Source of the DNA: Sclerurus mexicanus
Lineage: Eukaryota; Chordata; Aves; Passeriformes; Furnariidae
Direction of reading: 5' to 3'
Assembly (NCBI GenBank): GCA_013396755.1
Contig: VWZF01002690.1
Span: 1-64,000 of the forward strand
DNA: 64,000 nucleotides
Shown: positions 12,721 to 25,975 of the stretch, one piece after another
Layout: every line of letters begins with the position of its first letter
Numbering within the stretch: the stretch's first letter is position 1
Position numbers and translations under genes: made by a program
Notes under the pieces: generated by a model
Database searches by the model: none
Seen by the model: the letters and a program-made list of their open reading frames with translations, nothing else
Told to the model about the DNA's origin: nothing

Positions 12721-15700
12721 GAGGATGCAGAGTTATCCTCTGCTGGCTGGACTGCCAGACATTCCCTTCTCCTGGTGCACAGGACACCCAGCAGCACCCG
12801 CGTGGCCATGGGAAGACAGTGAGCAAGGATGGAATAGCTCAGGTTTATCTCGGATTTATCTTCCATCCTAGAGCCAGTAAAGCCACGGACCTGCTCATTG
12901 CAACAGCTCAGATGCACCCACCCACTCCTTAGGAGGTTGTTTGTTTGGGGTTTTCTTGTTGGTTTTTATTTCAGGCGCATTTGTTTTCTTAATAATTCAA
13001 CCCACATATTTGTGTTTCTTCCAAAACAAAATGATATAAACTGGAAACATTTTTAAAAATTCCCCTCCACAGCTAATTACTGATGCTGAGGATTAACATT
13101 CTGTGGCACTTCAGCTTTAGTTACTTTCCCTAATTAATGTCATATTTGCAAAGATCTATAAAAACACTATTTAGGTAAATGATGTGCATTCATTAACTAT
13201 TTAAAACCCGTGCCTATTTTTTTTTAAATATTTGAAATGCCTCTTGAAATTTCTGCAAATAACTTTCAAAGGCTCAAGGGATCTGTAAGGGCCCTAAAGA
13301 AATGCCAGAATTTCATTAACTGTTAGGACAAAAGGTGCTTGTGTCAGGCATGTTGAGAGCCCTTCAAAAATGCACATATGCATGTGTTTCCAAATTCTTA
13401 CATATGAAAAATATGATCCTTGCATGCAAAATACAAACTTCTGTTGTGTTAAGCAGTGACAGCGTCTAAGTTGCACCACGTAGTACCAACATCGAAGCTG
13501 TTATTAATAGGCGTGTGTGGGTAAGGTTCGTTTCCTTGCACTTGGTGGGCAGACATAGATATTCTTTTCCATAGCACAGAGCACAGCCCATCACGTGAAG
13601 ACTCTGTATCTCAGTGTGGACTGTGAAACACAGAGCAGCATATTCAGCGACAGAGCACGTTCTGGAAGCTGAGACGTGCAGATATTGCTACCGCAATGGA
13701 GGAGTAAGCTGTATTTTTGGAGACTACCTGCCTATTTGCAGCCCTCGAGCGGGCTTGGCTGTTACAGTTTGAGCACATGTCAGTGAGACAGATGAACCAC
13801 AGGAAACCCTCAGTACTTGTCCTGGCCTGTTAAGCTTAAAATAAATGTTGACATTTCAGTAAATGCTTTTCTTGAGAGGGTTAACAACTGGAATCACTAT
13901 GGTCCCCTCATGGCTAAGACATCCTTGGGATTTTTACAGCAAACATACCTTTTTGGCCCCATTTTTCCTCAAAATGCATTTTTAACATTGCCACAACAAA
14001 TGCAAAGGGGGAAGCTGTACTGGCCAAGAGGAAGGTGACAAACCCTACCTGGGACAGATGCTGTCAAGCAGGCTGGTTTTGAAGGCTGCGATGACATCAG
14101 CTGCCTTTGGGTCACCGAGCCGGACAGCAACCACAGGTCCACGATGCACAGATGAGCACTGCAAACCTGACTGATGGTTGCGTGGGGCACGTGCTCAACT
14201 CTGCACAAGCCAAAGACCAGGTTTCTCTCATTTCTGAGGTTTTTCCTGGAGAAAAAGCTGTGTGCGCTCCCCACCTTCCCCTGGGACAGAGGGAGGAAAG
14301 TCACACCAGAGAGGTCCCTCTGTCCCAACTTCTGCCTCATTGCAATAGTAAACAAAACCTGAGATGCTGTTTGGCAAAGAAACAGCTGTTTTAAAGACAA
14401 TTGTAGGACCAAATTCTCAGGGTAGATTGACTGTAACTCGGAGAGTAAACCCACTTAACCTCCAGCACTACCACCAAAGGCAAGGAGACCCACATGAGAT
14501 TAAAGAACACCACCTATAGATTAGAAATACCTTTTGTGCTAGCTTGTAAAACAAGCACCCCAGCAGGATGGCTGGGGAAAGAGGCTCTGCGTGCCCCTGT
14601 TGTCTTCCCCTCCAACTTACTGCAACTCACTTTGTTCATCTGAGGCCGCCCCACCACAGCAGCCTGGTTTCTCTGGGGGGACTCAGCCATTACAAACCAG
14701 TTACAAACCAGTCAACATCAGGGGGCTCCTCCATGCCTAACACCCTGCTCTGACTCTGCGATAAACTTCATCCAGCATCAAGTGCACCCTTTTGTACGTA
14801 GTATATGTTGCAAAGCAGGTCCTATAGAGATTGCAAAAAGCAATAGCAACAAAACTAATTCTGGTGAGAAAAATTAATTTAATCACATGCATATTTGTAG
14901 GACTGGGTCCCATGCTGTATAAGCTGTAGCTAAAAATGAAAGAAAATTAGTGAAAATATGAATTAATATAAGCGTGCATAATTAAGAACATGCACACTCT
15001 TAATTTTCAACCTTTGGAATAAGTGGAAAATATTCTGTAAAGAATGGGACAATTTAGCACATCATTTGCAATCTTAAATGCTTTCCTCAATAGAAACAAA
15101 GGACCAGTAATCACACCGAAAGGTATTTTAAAAGCAAGCAGAGCTTGTGTCTGACCCAGGAAAGCAGGTAGACCTCCACTGCCTGTTAATCAAAGAGAAC
15201 TGAATGAGAAAAGAGATAACTGTAGGAATAAGGGATAGATACAATTAATAGCTTGAAAGATTAAAAGCAGATCGAATGCAGTTATTACTTTTGCAGAATT
15301 ATCAAAGCTTAATTATGCTGTTTTCACACATCGTTATTTGACTTTCTGTGGAATTAAAACGAACACAATTAATAAATAAAAAGTATTCAATTAAAACAGA
15401 AGCATGGGGAACCTTTCTACAACTGCAGCTAAATTGTTGCAATGCTTTTTCTGCCCTCCTATATCATTTGTATCTTGAATATATTAGCTTAGAGTTAGGC
15501 ATAAAGATTTCATTATTATCAGTCACATTATAAAAGCAGACTCTATAAATATGTTGGATCACTCTGGCAGATACATATAAGATAGGCTGCAAAAATTCAA
15601 GTTCAGGATATAGAATAGCAGGAAGCACTCTCCATAAAACATTTAATTATAGTGTCTACTTGGTTTCTTTTTCCTTTCCTTCTCCCACCTCTTCTATTAA

Positions 15701-17121
15701 AACTCTCAGTACAACACATGGCTGTGATGGTTTCAGTGGCACATTACTTGGCTTGGACTCATTTCTAAGTACTCAGCACCCCAAGGGACAGCCTGTCACA
15801 CCCAGGAGGTGATGTTCCCCTGCCTCAACAAACTGGCACCATCATCACAGTGTTACACCACCATCACAGCACTATAAATAATGAATTGCACACAAGTGAT
15901 CACTCTAATATTCTGCTTACACCCTCTCCTTCCACCAGAAAAAGCAAGCACATCTGACTGCCAAGCAAGGCAAAGAAAGCCTTTAACAATATCTGAAAAT
16001 TCAAATTGACTACAGTCACTGGAAACATATATAATCCAAAGACATCCCCCAATACTATAATTGCTGTTTTACTTAAAATCATTGGAAGGTCAGTCTGACA
16101 ACTGCAAATATACTTTTGTTTCTCAAAATGACTCACAAGGGTGGGGGGAGGGATGGGGGAGAAAAAAGTCAAGGAAATGAAAAAAAGCTAAACCAACTCT
16201 ACATAAACTCCTCCAAAATCTCTAAATACATTTTCTTCTGCTTATTGGTTCTACTTTCAAGAATCCCATTCTACTTTCTATGTTGCAATAATACTCTCTT
16301 CCTGCCATTAATATTGTGTTCAGTGAAATGCTAATATTTTTCAGTTCACTGTCAGAAAGAACTAAATCTACAGCAAGCTAATCTGCCATAAAGTCATGTT
16401 TTATACACATGACTACAAATTGAGTTTTACACTCCACGGAAAGCAATCTTCCATCTTTAAGGGTATCATGAGACAGAGAATTAGATCTATACTTCTGGCA
16501 TTACTAAATCATAAGATGAAATATAATTTGACGTGCAAATGATATTGCAAAGCCAACACAGTGAAGCACTGAGAATGTCTTTAGTACTAAATTTGCTTGT
16601 TTGCTCAGTATTAAGAGATTTTTTTAGAAAATTAGTCTCTATCTGTAATGGAAACAGCATTACATAAACTTTTTTTCTGCAACACAGGTCCTAGTCTAGA
16701 GACTGAGAGCCTGTATAAATTTATTTCTAAATTGGGCATCTGAGTTTAGACATGTGTTTCTCCTCTTTCAGCTCTGGAGATGTGAGCACTGGGAGTCTGT
16801 CACAACCACAACTCTTATTTCAGATACTCAGGGTAATGTTTTTTGAATCTGGATGTATTTAGGGCTGCTTTCACTTGTCAAGATTCCAAACAACTTAAAA
16901 ATAACCAGCTAATGTATTTTTCTCTTTACACTGGGAACTGAGTTTTGGTCACTTGATCCCACTGAAGGAAGCACGGGAGTACTGGCAAAATGCTTATGGA
17001 GAATATTTTTTAGGTAAAAGGTGACACCACTGGAAGGGTTGTGGAGTGATGTCTCCTCACAATACTAGATGTTATCTTGGAAGATGGAAATGATCCCTCC
17101 AGCATCAGCCTCAACACTTAC
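12721..17121. other. Unique noncoding DNA
   Basis: No supportable gene. A 161-codon minus-strand open frame at 13969-14454 overlaps + strand frames of 95 and 62 codons and has no recognisable domain, so it is read as chance. The zone 13460-13760 keeps more CpGs than its neighbours. AT-rich stretches rich in AATTAAT near 14860-15540 could be regulatory or neutral. A pyrimidine tract followed by a short open block near 16771-16831 was considered as an exon and not adopted. Confidence 0.55.
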
Positions 17122-17238
17122 TTGTATTTACAGTCCCCTTGCAGCAAGGCCTGGAGGGAGACCAGTTTCTTCCTATAGCCCTTTGGGTACTTGAACTCCA
17201 GATACAATTCCTTCATATGTGATACAGTGCTGTCCTCT
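17122..17238 (-). other. Candidate internal coding exon, protein not recognised
   Basis: Read on the minus strand, 117 bases lie between an AG acceptor (complement of 17239-17240, preceded by a C/T-rich stretch) and a near-ideal donor, CAA|GTAAGTG, at 17121-17115. The reading frame is open across the whole interval and for about 14 codons upstream. It encodes 38 full codons, including the charged, aromatic-rich segment KELYLEFKYPKGYRKK followed by a leucine/glutamine-rich stretch. The incoming phase leaves one base and the outgoing phase two, so the interval could be spliced in frame. The residue pattern looks more protein-like than other chance frames here, but I do not recognise the family, and no partner exon could be found in the window. 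A chance frame next to a cryptic donor remains more likely than not. Confidence 0.2.
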
Positions 17239-18593
17239 CTGTTTCCGTCATCAATTAAAGAGACGAAAAGATGTCCTGATATTCATATTCTGACTTTGCT
17301 CAACTCTACCAGTTTAAGCCCAGTAATCCCAGTTTAAATCACAAGGGTCACTATCCCCTTTTGTTCCACTATATCAGCATAACAAAAAAAAGGCTTTCTA
17401 ATGCCTTTTCAAGATGCAAAAAAGCCAATAGTATCAGAGTCAGACTGTTGAATCAACAAAAATTTTGTCCTTCAGGACTTATGTTATCCATGGTTATTGG
17501 TTACTCTTGGTGTTCATTCTTTTTCAACCCAGACAAGGGGCAAGGTACATCAAGTCCACCTTCTATTCTACTGTGTTGGCTTCTTGCACGTCAGTGTTCT
17601 CTTTCGTACTTCCAGAAGAAGCATCCTCGTTAACTTTCCAATGCAGAGAAGCTCTTCAGGACCCATCTTTCTCCTCTTCTTTCAACTATGTCCTAAAAAA
17701 GCACTTCCTTGAAAGGAGGCATTAACCTGTTACCTGCTGCACTGGGTAAACACAGAAAGCAGACAGACCATTGTCACTCTGTAATTTATCAAAGGCAGAG
17801 CTACAGAAGCAATCAGGTTAATGTGGTTGAACTGAGACTGGCCAGAAGTACAAAAGTTCAACAAATAGGATAAATACTAAAATGCCTGTTTAAGCCACTT
17901 AAGAACACAGCATGTTTTCCACTTGCTTCACCTCTTCTTGTTAGTGGTCAACTAGTGTCAATTCTTATCTGAGTAAATGGCCTTTTGCATTAACTTCTAA
18001 GAAACAATCCCTATATTTTTGATAATCTCCCTCAACAAAAGACAAGGATGTTCACACTTTTGGAGGTGATTGCAAGTGGCATTATCTAAAGATGGGTCCA
18101 AGCATCACAATCAGCCAGTAACCCACTGGATCACAACCTGTACTGCCGAGCTCCAGCTGCTCTCCAGCACTGACTCCTGGCTGTTGGGAGAAACGAACCC
18201 AGCAGGACAGTGGAAGGAGAATGATTACAAGTGAATCCATATCACTCTGCATCCACTGCTGAGCTAATTTCTGTACAGAATAGGATATTATGGCCAATGT
18301 CAAACACTGCACTTAGTTTACTGCACACATTGGCACTGACGGAATTGAATCACACGGCATCCAGATCACCAAACACATTCCTTTTCATGGAGACATGAAT
18401 GAGAAAATATTGCTAATTGAGACACAGGAGCACCTTATGGCAGATTAAACACTTGGTACAAACAGTTCTTTGATGTTTATATAAAGTATTTCATTCTTTC
18501 ATTAAGAGTAACACTTTGAACTTAAAATAATTCATTTCATCAGGAGACTGGGGAAATGTTTTACAAAGATGGTGAAGCATTATAAGTATAGAT
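17239..18593. other. Unique noncoding DNA
   Basis: No gene or repeat recognised. Three overlapping short + strand frames near 17361-17725 have no domain similarity and look like chance. If 17122-17238 were a real minus-strand exon, this would be part of its upstream intron. Confidence 0.5.
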
Positions 18594-18690
18594 TTATATA
18601 GGGAGAAACTGAGGCCAAGAGAGATTAAGGGAGTCATTTGAATTATTCTCAGACAGTTAAGAATACAACCCATTTATCCTGATTCGAAAT
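18594..18690. repeat. MIR-like ancient SINE remnant
   Basis: The stretch around GGAGAAACTGAGGCCAAGAG, followed by a GATTAAGG core and then an AATACAACCCATTTATCCTGA segment, follows the order of a conserved part of MIR/L2-type amniote retroposons: the GGAAACTGAGGCA core, then GAGGTTAAG, then AATAGAACCCAG. The copy is degraded and has indels. The identification is from memory of the family's core motifs, not from an alignment. Confidence 0.45.
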
Positions 18691-21600
18691 TGTAATTCAA
18701 ACAACTAGACTGTGCTGATCTAAAAGAAAAATTTCAAGCCAGACTGCATTGCTGTTTGACACTGTCATAAAAAATTCTTTGCAGAAGTCGGAAGAAATAA
18801 AGGCCTAAACACAAAAGTCAAATATACACGATCCTTTGTCCGCTTAATCAAACTTTTATGATTGCGAACATTTTATATTTTTTCCTCCCCTTATTAGAAC
18901 TTCTTAGAGGCAAGACCCATTTTTCACCCCTTTATCAGAAGGTATTTTGCCTGTGGAAATGATTAACATGGACATATTTAGGAACAGAGACAGAACGTGC
19001 ACTGTAGGCTATTAAAAGAATGTGATACTTTATAGATACATAATTCACATGCAAAACAATTAAAGAAACAGAACTGCTCAAATAATGTGTGCAGCAGATT
19101 TTGAAAAAAAAATTAATGGTTCCAAATCTCAGCTTGTTCTTTTTTTCAGCTCTGAAAGATGATACATATGTTGTCTTTTCTATTAAATTTTAAGGACATG
19201 AATCCTGAGTACTTGATACAAAGGGTGGAGGAGGGGCAGCGAACAAGACGAAACCTGCCCTAAACTGTTATTACTCTGTAAAATCCTTTTCACTCCCACA
19301 AAACTGGTATTTTGGTGCCCCAGGTCACAGAACAAAATCCTGGGGTTTTGAGAGCATTTGGACACATGGAGGGAGGGAGAAGAAAGGTGGCAAAATGGGT
19401 ACGTGGGCAGAGATGAGGGCAATCAAATCTCCTGCTTTATACTGTGTAAGAGGAAGGATCAGCTGTGAATACAGCTTGACACTTCTGAGACTTCAATCAG
19501 CAGAACTTAAGCACCAGGTTAAGGTCACTACAATTACAAAGATATAAAAGGTACTGGTCCACTTCTGTGGAAAAAAATTCTTTTATTGTCCTCCCAACTC
19601 CACTTGCTTATCCTTTTTTAATACTGATTTCATTTAAACCAGAATATTTTGTGTATTTTTTAAAGGTTAATAAGTCTCCTATACTTTCTGTTGTTTGAAC
19701 AATCAGTTTTAAGGTAACAATGGTATTTCTGAGCTGAAGCACAGCTTACAAATATGGATATTAGAGCACCTCTGCTATTCTTCCTGAAAGGATCATATAC
19801 AGTCTTACTCTAAATGATGTTTTTCACGGATCTCTTCTGCTGGCATATTAAAGTTGTAGTTGAGAAAAGCTGATAAACAGGTGAACACCACATCAAATCA
19901 GAGCCATGGTTTTCTTCAGTAACTCTGAAACTTTTCAAAGGAAGGCTTTGGGAAGAGTGCAAGAAAAAGAACCAATCAGTAGTATAAATTATAAATATGA
20001 AATTGTTTGGAATTCAGGGTATTTCTTTGCTGCTCCTATTTTGCCCTGTCGACATTCCTTAAAGAGCATGCATGAAGGCTGCAGCTGCAGACTGCTCTAT
20101 CTCCCTGGCCAAAACTCTCAGGAAGAAAAGCCCATCTACTTCAGGCTATAAATAATTGAATTCCTTGATTCAAATAGAGACATCATAAATTAAAGAGAAA
20201 AACCCCCACAAAGCAAAACCAACAAACCCCGAAAAAGATGTCACCTTCTTCTCACAACAGTCTCTGTCCCACTTGTTTCAGTCCAGTTAATTGGTATTCA
20301 TACCCATCCTTTTTCTATAAATATTTGTCTTGCATTTGTCAAGACTTATATTTAAAAAATGAAATTCTATTTGGGGTTTTAACAGTACGGGAGGTTATTA
20401 CATATACATTATCCTTATGTGCATGATTGGGGAGAATAGATGATTTGTGAAGTTATCTATTATGGGGAATAATCAAGATTAATGAGCCCTATGGCACTTG
20501 CTGAATGCCTCCAGAGATTTATTACTCAGGTTGTTCGTTTTTCTTGTTATGTTGGTGCTGTCAAGAGTCCTATAACAAATGCAAACACAGACGTGTATTA
20601 ATTGCAAATGTGGAACAAGGCTACTGTGATGTTGCTAAATACTTACAGCTCTGCTGTTTGTACAGCATCTTCACTGGCTGGAGGATTTCTTATCTGCCAG
20701 GTTTCTGATGAATTTCTATCATGGTACACAATGAAATATTTTTAAATGCATAAAAAGATAAAGTGGGAGAGGATTAAAGAGGAAAGGGAATTCTGTTTCC
20801 ATCTTGCTCTTAATAATGCAACCTTTGGGCAGAAGTGAGTGACAGAGCCCTGGGCTGTTCCTAAAAGGCTGTGCAGCCAGCTCTGGAAGACCCGATTTTA
20901 TTATGGGTACCTTTCAATACAAGACTTTTCAAACTCAAGTAATTGTGGGAAAAAATAACTTTCAGAAACATGTGAGCTCTGTTTTACTTTCAAGCCTGTC
21001 TAAAGGTGCTGTTACAACACACATCTGTCAAGATGCTAACGCTGCTTTCACCTGCTGACATTCCCGCTTTTCCATGGAGGTGTCAGCTGCCAGAAAACTT
21101 CACTGTATCAACAGGAGGATCACTGTGACCCCGGAGCCTATTAAGATATTTACTAAAAGCTCAGTGTGTTCTGGGAAATTTAAGTAGGTGCACTTCTCTG
21201 AGTGTAAAAATACTCAAGAATTGCTCCTTGTTTATTTTAAGCAGTCTTTTTCCTACCCTCTATCTCCCCATCAATCCCACTGAGCTGCATAACCCTCAGG
21301 AGTTACCCTGCTTAACATACCCCATTCATCCTAAAGGGACAAAATTAAAACATTTCAAAAATCAAAAGAAAAAGGCCATTGCTAAATAAATAAATAAATA
21401 CATGAATATGGGAAGGATCAACATCACCTTAAATATTCCCTGCACTGAATTTAAGTTCAAGCAATGCAACACAGACCTAAATTAATGGCAAAGTAGTTCA
21501 TGAATGCTAAGGAAGTAACAGCATGTGTATCCCAGTGTCACAACATCCGTAGCTTTACTGCTGGAGGAAGCAGTTGCTCTGCCAATTTTCTTCTTCATTA

Positions 21601-23188
21601 ACACTGATGTGAACAGACACCTTATCCCTTCCAACCTCCTCACATGGGATTTGCACAAGGGCCAGTTCCGAACTGCAGACATTCACAGCTCTCTCCTGTG
21701 CTCTCTGGTGTGAGTTCAAATCAAAAGGTGTAGAGCTTTCATGTTTACTTATTCATATATAAAAACACATTTCTACCTCCCAGGCAGATGTTTTTCTGAC
21801 TCACCCTGCTGGCATCAACACAGAATGTGTAGGATGATGCTAATAACTCAGCACTATTAATGTACAAGGGGGTATAATAATGCATCAGCAAACAGTGATA
21901 TCTTGAAAATATATCTAGTTCTTCTCTCTCAAAATAGCCCAGTGTTTGAGGGCTTAAAAGGGCCCACCAAATTCTTCCCTGATAGCTTTTGTTGAATTTC
22001 TTTCCTATTTAAAACAAACATGTAGGTGCAACTTCAGGTTTTGAAGTCACCATGTTATACTTTGAAAACATCTGGGAGAGGATATGGGAACAAAAAAAGA
22101 ATAAAATCCTTGAGCACTTTCACCATTATTTTGTTTATTTTCACTTTTACGTTTCCTATGGGCTTCTGTGGAATCAGGCTACTAGGCTGGGTTGACATTC
22201 AGTTTGGTCCCATAAAGCTGTTGATGCGCTTTTACACAGACAGTGATGAAATTTAAACAGCTGTAAAAAAAAGATTTAATCCTCTTTTTTTTTTAGTCAT
22301 AAGTTAAAATGCACCACTCTAGCTACTAAGCATTGCTCCAGGAACAGAAGCCCTTTGCCATGAAACCTCAAATCCTCCTCTTTCTCTATTCCCCACTCCT
22401 TACTTTCATGACCCTCCAGATTCAAAAGACAAACGTTTTTCTGGTGAAGAGGTTTTTTTCGTTTTTGTGAAATTTGCAGGTGTGCTTTGGATGCAGCACA
22501 AGCAGCATTAGCCATAGAAACAAACAGCTAAAAATGGGAAATGTAGCAAGTCCTTTGAAAGCACTGGAAAGGATATTATTTTCATTAAATATCTACAAAT
22601 ACTAGTTTTCATTCAGATCAGAAGCAAAATACAGCAGAGGTTTGTTTCATTTAGGTCTGGAATTGGTACCTAAGTAATTTGTCATGCTGGGAGAACAGGG
22701 TTGTGTAAGATTTAGAAATACAAATTAGAGAGTAAGCCCTGACTAGTAATCTGCTTTCATTCCTCTTTTAAGATTACCAAAAAATGCAAAAACCTAGAGA
22801 TACATAACAAGGAAATTACAGCATAGTCCCAAACGCTTTAAAAAAAAATAGCTCAAATAGATGTGTATTTATTGGCAGATTTTAAAAAACAAACAAACAA
22901 AACCGATGTTATTAAATAGCTCAAGAACACTGATGCAATTCTTTGCCTTTGGGTGCTGCTTTGCCTTACAATGAAACAAGTTTTTGTGTACTTGCTACCC
23001 AGACTGATAGGTATGGTCTGAACAACAATTTCCCCATTTCGTTAAGTGTTAACCATTTGGAGCAGTAATTCGTATAACTTCAGGCAATAAATTAACATGA
23101 GACAGCTCTTGCAGGGAAAATTCAGACATATGCAAAAATGGAGACAACTGTTCCTATTTTCGTGTACGCAGTGTTAGCAATCAAGGGG
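18691..23188. other. Unique AT-rich noncoding DNA
   Basis: No supportable gene. A short (TAAA)n run lies at 21383-21400 and an (AAAC)n run near 22884-22902. Open frames are all under about 85 codons, mostly in both-strand overlaps, with no recognisable domains. Confidence 0.6.
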
Positions 23189-23239
23189 AAACCTGTTGTA
23201 TCTGTTTGGAAAACCTGTTGTATCTGTTTAGAAAACCTG
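23189..23239. repeat. 22-bp tandem repeat (about 2.3 copies)
   Basis: The unit AAACCTGTTGTATCTGTTT recurs 22 bases later with a single mismatch (23208 against 23230), and a partial third copy, AAACCT, follows. This is a small local tandem duplication in otherwise unique DNA. Confidence 0.85.
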
Positions 23240-23589
23240 GAGCAGAACAAGTCTCACTGCATCTATTAGCAGGCTGCTGATGGATTGTGGATGCCCAAAG
23301 GACTAAGGCAGTGGCAGGCAGCTTCAGTCATGAGACAGACAAGATGTCATGCAATGCAGCAAGGATTCCCTAAGTCAGAGACTAGAAGAGGGGACAGATT
23401 CCCTTAAATTCACACACGTTGCCAACTGGCAGAAATGAGACGGCTTCTCTTTAAAGCATCTTCTACCAAAGTCTTCTCAAAGTGTGAACAGCCCCAGGCC
23501 AGCCTTCACTGATCAAATGGTACAGGAATATCTACCAATTCAAGAGCTTGTTCCTGTCTTCTCAATAACCTCCCGTAAATACATGAAGG
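23240..23589. other. Unique noncoding DNA, left flank of a CR1 patch
   Basis: Nothing recognised with confidence. The right part may include further degraded CR1 sequence, but no diagnostic motif was seen before about 23590. Confidence 0.4.
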
Positions 23590-23635
23590 TTCCTCTGAAG
23601 CTGCCTCCTCTCCAGGCTGAACAAGACCAGGTCCC
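23590..23635 (-). mobile_element. CR1 LINE fragment, minus orientation
   Basis: The segment containing GCCTCCTCTCCAGGCTGAAC closely resembles the matching part of the minus-oriented CR1 copy in this window at about 59004-59040 (CCTGAAGCCTCCTCTTCTCC, then ATGCTGAACAAC). It is a short remnant that lies directly against a CR1 piece of opposite orientation, which points to rearrangement, inversion or nested insertion. Because the fragment is short, a chance resemblance is possible. Confidence 0.45.
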
Positions 23636-23649
23636 TTACATGGCACAAC

Positions 23650-23915
23650 AGTGGGAAGACAACAAGCAACATATACAAGTCAAAAGAAGAGTGTCTCGCT
23701 GGATAGAAGGAAAAATATTTTCCCCATGAGGACAGTCAACCACTGGAACAGGCTGCGCACAAACACTGTGCAGTCTCCGTCTTGGGAGGTTGTCAAGTCA
23801 CAGCTGTTATCAAACCCTGATAAACATGGTCTGATTTCACAGCTGACCCAGCTCTGAGCAGGAGGTTGGACTGGAGATCTCCTGAGGGACCTTCAAACCT
23901 CAGTTATCACATGAC
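23650..23915 (+). mobile_element. CR1 LINE 3'-end fragment, plus orientation
   Basis: The order of motifs is that of the CR1 3' region read in the sense direction: an AATATTTTCCCCATGAGGA segment, CACTGGAACAGGCTGC at 23741-23756, a GGGAGGTTGTCAAGTCACAG segment, and near the end GGAGGTTGGACTGGAGATCT at 23861-23880. The terminal short repeat typical of CR1 is degraded or lost. CR1 is the dominant LINE in bird genomes; this copy is truncated at its 5' side, diverged and immobile. Confidence 0.75.
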
Positions 23916-25874
23916 TACATCACTCCTACTACTAAGCAGCAGGAACAATAACTTATGAAAAAGAGAAGTGTCAACAGAAAGCCACCACATCACGAAGGGA
24001 GGAAACTGAAATGTCACAGAGTATGAAACAAGAGAATTCTTCTTCCAGGGACAGCATAACCTCTTCTCATGCAGCTCAGCAGCAGCTCAGTCTTATATGA
24101 CAGGATAGAAAGTATCAAAGCTTTTTAGTTTTGATAAATTACACACCACCTACGAGCGAAGAACTTTCTTGCTAGGGCTAAAGATCACCAGATCATCCGA
24201 GATTTAATTCAAAATACCTGTCCTACTTTTCTACAAATGGTGATTTGCCGTAATTAGGGATTGATTCTCTGCATATGACATACTAGATGTAGGAATGAGT
24301 GATGGATATTTTATAGTGCCTGATAACCTAGGCATCCTAAGAAGTGAGATACTCGATTTCTCTGTACCTAAAAACACAGAAGAAAGCTCAATGTCGGTTA
24401 TAACAATTTGCAAACTCAGCTCATACTTTAAATATAGGAAAGTTATTCTAGAAGAGTTGATACCATACATGCATGACAAAGCCATAAATGAGAAAACTAA
24501 AACAAGGTAACACAATTTGAAGGGAAAAGTAGCACTCTCCTCTCTCTAAGATATGCAGTTAAATATGCAGTTATAATAGTAAGAGTCATCCCAAACATCA
24601 CATCACAGTGGCTGAAGTTACAGAAAACTTTTAGCAGCCCCAAGGAAGTGCAGTTAGAGTAATTTCATATTCAGTGTAGCATCTGTGAGCACCAATGGGG
24701 TCAGTTTTTCAGAGACACTGTAGTTCTGCTTCCATAGGAGAAGCTGCTGCAGACAGAGAAAGGGAAACCCAACAGATGAATGCTAAATGTGTACCTTGGA
24801 ACCCCTTCCTGTTCAAATGACTTGAAAGACAGAAACTAAATTGTAAACAGCCTGAGACGACAGCTTCTCACTCGTAGCTGTTGGCCAGTTTGACTCCAAG
24901 GTTCAACTTCACTTTTTAAACGCCTAAAAACCCAGATAAGATGGTCAGGCACCACCAGACTACTTTATACTGATGTGCTTCAAAGTCCAAGGATAATTGG
25001 TGAGTAGCTCAAACTTATGAATCATCTTCAAGCTACATCAGGCAAAGAGTAAAAAAGAAATATTCTTTTTTATATCCTCAATGACATTTTCCTGAAATCT
25101 AATTGTTACTCTGAATTATTTTATCTATGTTAATACTTTAACTACAATTCAAACCCTTTGATGGGGTCACACAGCTGGGAAGACAGAGCAAGGAAAACGT
25201 AAACCATGTGGCACTGGAAGTGTAAAAGGCTCATACATGTCAGAAGGGAGTTTTATGTGATTCCAGAGAAAGACAGAGGGATGACATGAAGATGTGGCTT
25301 ATTCAGAGAGGTTTCATTTCATAAAAAGCTCAGAAGTTCAGCAATTTGTCATTTGTTACAATATTTTTAAAAGAACAACTAATGGTCATCTCTGCAAGCT
25401 GGCGGTTGTCTGATGATTCTTTAACAATGCCTAATAAAGCCCTATGTAATATATTTTTTTACATGTAATATGCATTTTTCAATTGAATGGTTAACACAAT
25501 TACCAAAAGTGAGCAGCTGAAGACAAAGAATAGCAAGCCAGCAGATGCAGATTGCTCGCAAGTATTCTAATAATGAACAAAGGTCCCTCCACCTTTGCTG
25601 TGTACATTAAAATGGGTATTTCCAGGACTTGACTGGAAATATTCCACTGCTTTCCTGAAATGCCTAACAACACCTAAAAGCAGAAAGAAATGCAGCTTTT
25701 CATTCTGTGTACGTCCACACCTGTGCTACACTTACAGGCTGGATATTGCAGTTTTCAGAGCAAACACCACACTGATCAGAATCCCACCTTGTCTTTTAAC
25801 TTTGCCGCCTTCTTTCTCCAGGCATTGTGAACACAGAAGCAGCAAGGCTCATGACTGCACTGCCAGACATAACC
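23916..25874. other. Unique noncoding DNA
   Basis: No gene recognised. A small segment near 25165-25200 (GGGGTCACACAGCTGGGAAG) recalls the GGTCACACAGC part of MIR/L2 elements but is too short to call. Paired open frames on opposite strands at 24231-24515 are treated as chance. Confidence 0.5.
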
Positions 25875-25975
25875 CATGTTTCACAGATGGGAAAATTAAG
25901 GCACTTCCGCTCAGATGGATTTCACTCAGCCACAGGAGCCTTAGTAAACACCACATTAGTAACCCAGACACTTTC
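25875..25975. repeat. Possible MIR/L2-type remnant
   Basis: TTTCACAGATGGGAAAATTA followed by AGGCAC resembles the conserved TTTACAGATGGGGAAACTGAGGCAC core of MIR/L2-type amniote retroposons, and CAGCCACAGGAG and AACCCAGACAC follow in plausible order. The similarity is weaker than for the copy at 18.6 kb. Confidence 0.3.

Noticed and set aside
13969..14454. 161-codon minus-strand open frame
   Set aside because: Overlaps + frames of 95 and 62 codons, no recognisable domain, no splice context.
16771..16831. Pyrimidine tract and AG followed by a 60-base open block and a GTAATG donor-like site
   Set aside because: The donor is weak, two frames are open equally well, and neither peptide is recognisable.
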